Part shown: positions 40,705 to 40,808 of the stretch, one piece after another
Layout: every line of letters starts with the position of its first letter
Numbering within the stretch: position 1 is the first letter of the stretch
Assembly: GCA_031258005.1 (NCBI GenBank)
Contig: JAIRNP010000036.1
Location: forward strand, 1 to 40,808
DNA: 40,808 nucleotides
Origin: Treponema sp.
GTDB lineage: Bacteria; Spirochaetota; Spirochaetia; Treponematales; Breznakiellaceae
Direction: 5' to 3'
Position numbers and translations under genes: made by a program
Notes under the pieces: generated by a model
The model's database searches: none
What the model was told of the DNA's origin: nothing
What the model saw: only the letters and a program-made list of their open reading frames with translations

Positions 40705-40808
40705 TCAATATTTCACTTCGAGGGAAATGGTGAAGCTGCGGCCAGGCATGGGGGAGTTGTAGCGGATTTCGTAGAAGACATCAAGGAGGTTTTCTACGGC
40801 GAAGGCGG
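40705..40808 (-). CDS. TonB-dependent receptor, C-terminal fragment
   Basis: The minus-strand frame is open from the window edge to TGA at 40705-40707. It gives about 33 final residues, including AVENLLDVFYEIRYNS and PGRSFTISLEVKY. The PGR motif followed by a final amphipathic strand ending in an aromatic residue is the standard end of TonB-dependent outer-membrane receptors. The rest of the gene is outside the window. It would import iron chelates, cobalamin or similar nutrients. With so little sequence the family call is tentative; another outer-membrane barrel is possible. Confidence 0.55.
   Translation of the reverse strand, partial: AFAVENLLDVFYEIRYNSPMPGRSFTISLEVKY

Overview
The window looks like a chromosomal segment of a spirochete, most likely a Treponema of the termite-gut type. 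The clearest pointers are a 535-residue phenylalanyl-tRNA synthetase alpha chain of the archaeal/eukaryotic kind (a known spirochete trait), several spirochete-style lipoproteins, a large DUF445 membrane protein, a methyl-accepting chemotaxis protein, and hairpin-rich intergenic DNA that recurs within the window. The genus is an inference; no rRNA or tRNA gene is present to confirm it.

Layout. 1-1753 (+): end of a GldG-like ABC accessory gene, a DUF4340 gene and a DUF4418 gene. 1787-7573 (-): a complete peptide ABC transporter operon (binding protein, two permeases, two ATPases). It is followed by a 32-codon remnant that reads as the start of a DppA-type D-aminopeptidase. The operon has a strong promoter with a dyad operator. 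7800-8336 (-): a decayed IS5-family transposase. 8531-11482 (+): a siderophore/cobalamin-type ABC importer. 11669-13867 (+): a chemotaxis receptor preceded by three 17-bp tandem repeats. 14124-16447 (-): a phosphodiester glycosidase-type lipoprotein, rpsU and an M23 peptidase. 16774-17220 (+): a PtsN-like EIIA protein with an apparently leaderless promoter. 17300-18469 (-): an exported HEAT-like protein. 18672-21925 (+): a YqiJ/NfeD-like membrane protein with two flotillin-like SPFH proteins. 21955-23562 (-): pheS. 23563-24080: a repeat-rich gene-free stretch. 24081-30537 (-): two paralogous enolase-superfamily dehydratases, an SsuABC/TauABC-type importer and cysteine synthase, read from one strong promoter that overlaps a 23-bp-arm palindrome. 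30668-38618 (-): a tandem DUF445 protein, an OmpA-family protein, a divergent PRPP synthetase and an FGGY sugar kinase. 39269-40231 (-): a surface lipoprotein whose start codon is problematic, with a poly-G tract upstream. 40705-40808 (-): the last codons of what looks like a TonB-dependent receptor.

Functionally the window is rich in uptake systems (peptides, metal chelate or corrinoid, small anion or sulfonate) and cell-envelope proteins. Three parts deserve most attention. The first is the dehydratase-importer-CysK operon, which may link a sugar-acid-like sulfur compound to cysteine synthesis. The second is the paired flotillin operon. The third is a set of short dispersed elements, two of which sit at nearly the same distance upstream of unrelated genes. 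All assignments come from reading the sequence and translations; no database search was run.
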